This document shows, in pieces, positions 5,700 to 5,798 of a DNA stretch of 5,798 nucleotides (the first letter of the stretch is position 1; each line of letters opens with the position of its first letter). This stretch comes from Candidatus Puniceispirillum sp. (GTDB lineage: Bacteria > Pseudomonadota > Alphaproteobacteria > Puniceispirillales > Puniceispirillaceae): assembly GCA_016780525.1 (NCBI GenBank), contig JADHLR010000103.1:1-5798 (forward strand), read 5' to 3'. A model generated the notes under the pieces. That model did not search any database, was not told the origin of the DNA, and saw nothing but the letters and a program-made list of their open reading frames with translations. The translations under genes and the position numbers were made by a program.

Positions 5700-5722
5700 T
5701 GTAAACATATTGGCTGTTTGCA
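5700..5722 (+). repeat. imperfect inverted repeat before integrase-like start
   Basis: TGTAAAC (5700-5706) can pair with GTTTGCA (5716-5722) with one G-U pair around a nine-base loop, and further T-G wobbles could extend it. It sits immediately upstream of the ribosome site of the integrase-like frame, so it could be a binding site or hairpin in its leader. Chance occurrence cannot be excluded. Confidence 0.3.
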
Positions 5723-5733
5723 GGTGTTGAGTG

Positions 5734-5798
5734 ATGTCCAAAGTGATGTACAAGTCTGGTGCAAGTTACGTGTCTTGTCGTGCTGGTGTTTACTATTA
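5734..5798 (+). CDS. 5' end of probable tyrosine integrase (truncated by window)
   Basis: An open frame starts at ATG 5734 (or GTG 5731, right after an in-frame TGA at 5728-5730; a second ATG is at 5746) and is still open at the window edge, giving 21 residues. AGG at 5722-5724 is a usable ribosome site. The visible residues end in ASYVSCRAGVYY, which resembles the opening of phage and genomic-island tyrosine recombinases, where a short Y-hydrophobic-x-R-x-G-x-Y-Y/F segment precedes the RRR-P stretch of the N-terminal domain. Catalytic Arg/His/Tyr residues would lie far outside the window, so the call rests on this short match and on position: directly downstream of a tRNA gene and in the same direction, the usual place for an island integrase. 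Local GC content (about 41%) is lower than in the neighbouring genes. The family call is tentative. Confidence 0.48.
   Translation, partial: MSKVMYKSGASYVSCRAGVYY

Noticed and set aside
1..5798. CRISPR array, insertion sequence or toxin-antitoxin pair
   Set aside because: No regularly spaced repeats, no transposase motifs or terminal inverted repeats, and no paired small genes of that kind were found.

Overview
The window looks like a chromosomal segment of an alphaproteobacterium. The evidence is moderate GC, a CCA-encoding tRNA, an alphaproteobacterial style of gene content (an Ala-specific ProX, a CXXC-type YbbN/CnoX, and a Trm112-like protein that has lost its zinc cysteines) and Shine-Dalgarno-led genes. 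I cannot name the genus; a marine lineage is possible but is only a guess.

Region 1 (35-3003, minus strand) holds five genes read right to left: a ProX-type prolyl-tRNA editing deacylase, a thioredoxin/TPR co-chaperone (YbbN/CnoX), a stand-alone Lon substrate-binding-domain protein, a small Trm112/UPF0434 protein whose start overlaps the Lon-like gene by 14 bases, and a DUF971 (GBBH-like) protein. The theme is translation fidelity and protein quality control. The last four genes are close enough to be one operon. proX is separated from them by 173 bases that contain a possible weak terminator and a possible weak promoter.

Region 2 (3004-3174) is a divergent intergenic region. Region 3 (3175-5281, plus strand) is a two-gene unit: a Gfo/Idh/MocA NAD(P)-dependent oxidoreductase and a DegT/DnrJ/EryC1/StrS PLP aminotransferase closely resembling WbpE. 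Together they fit oxidation of a nucleotide-sugar hydroxyl to a ketone followed by transamination, as in making 3-amino (for example UDP-GlcNAc3NAcA-type) sugars for surface polysaccharide. The dehydrogenase and acetyltransferase that would complete such a pathway are not in the window.

Region 4 (5282-5590) is non-coding as far as I can tell and contains two perfect 8-bp inverted repeats with loops, plus a small hairpin just before the tRNA. Region 5 is a complete tRNA-Gly(GCC) gene (5591-5665). Sixty-eight bases further on, an open frame starts and runs off the window edge. Its 21 visible residues resemble the N-terminus of phage/island tyrosine integrases, and base composition drops to about 41% GC there. 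The right edge is therefore a candidate boundary of an integrated element using the tRNA-Gly 3' end as attachment site. This is the most interesting signal here, but the window shows only its first bases; I found no clearly undescribed system inside it.
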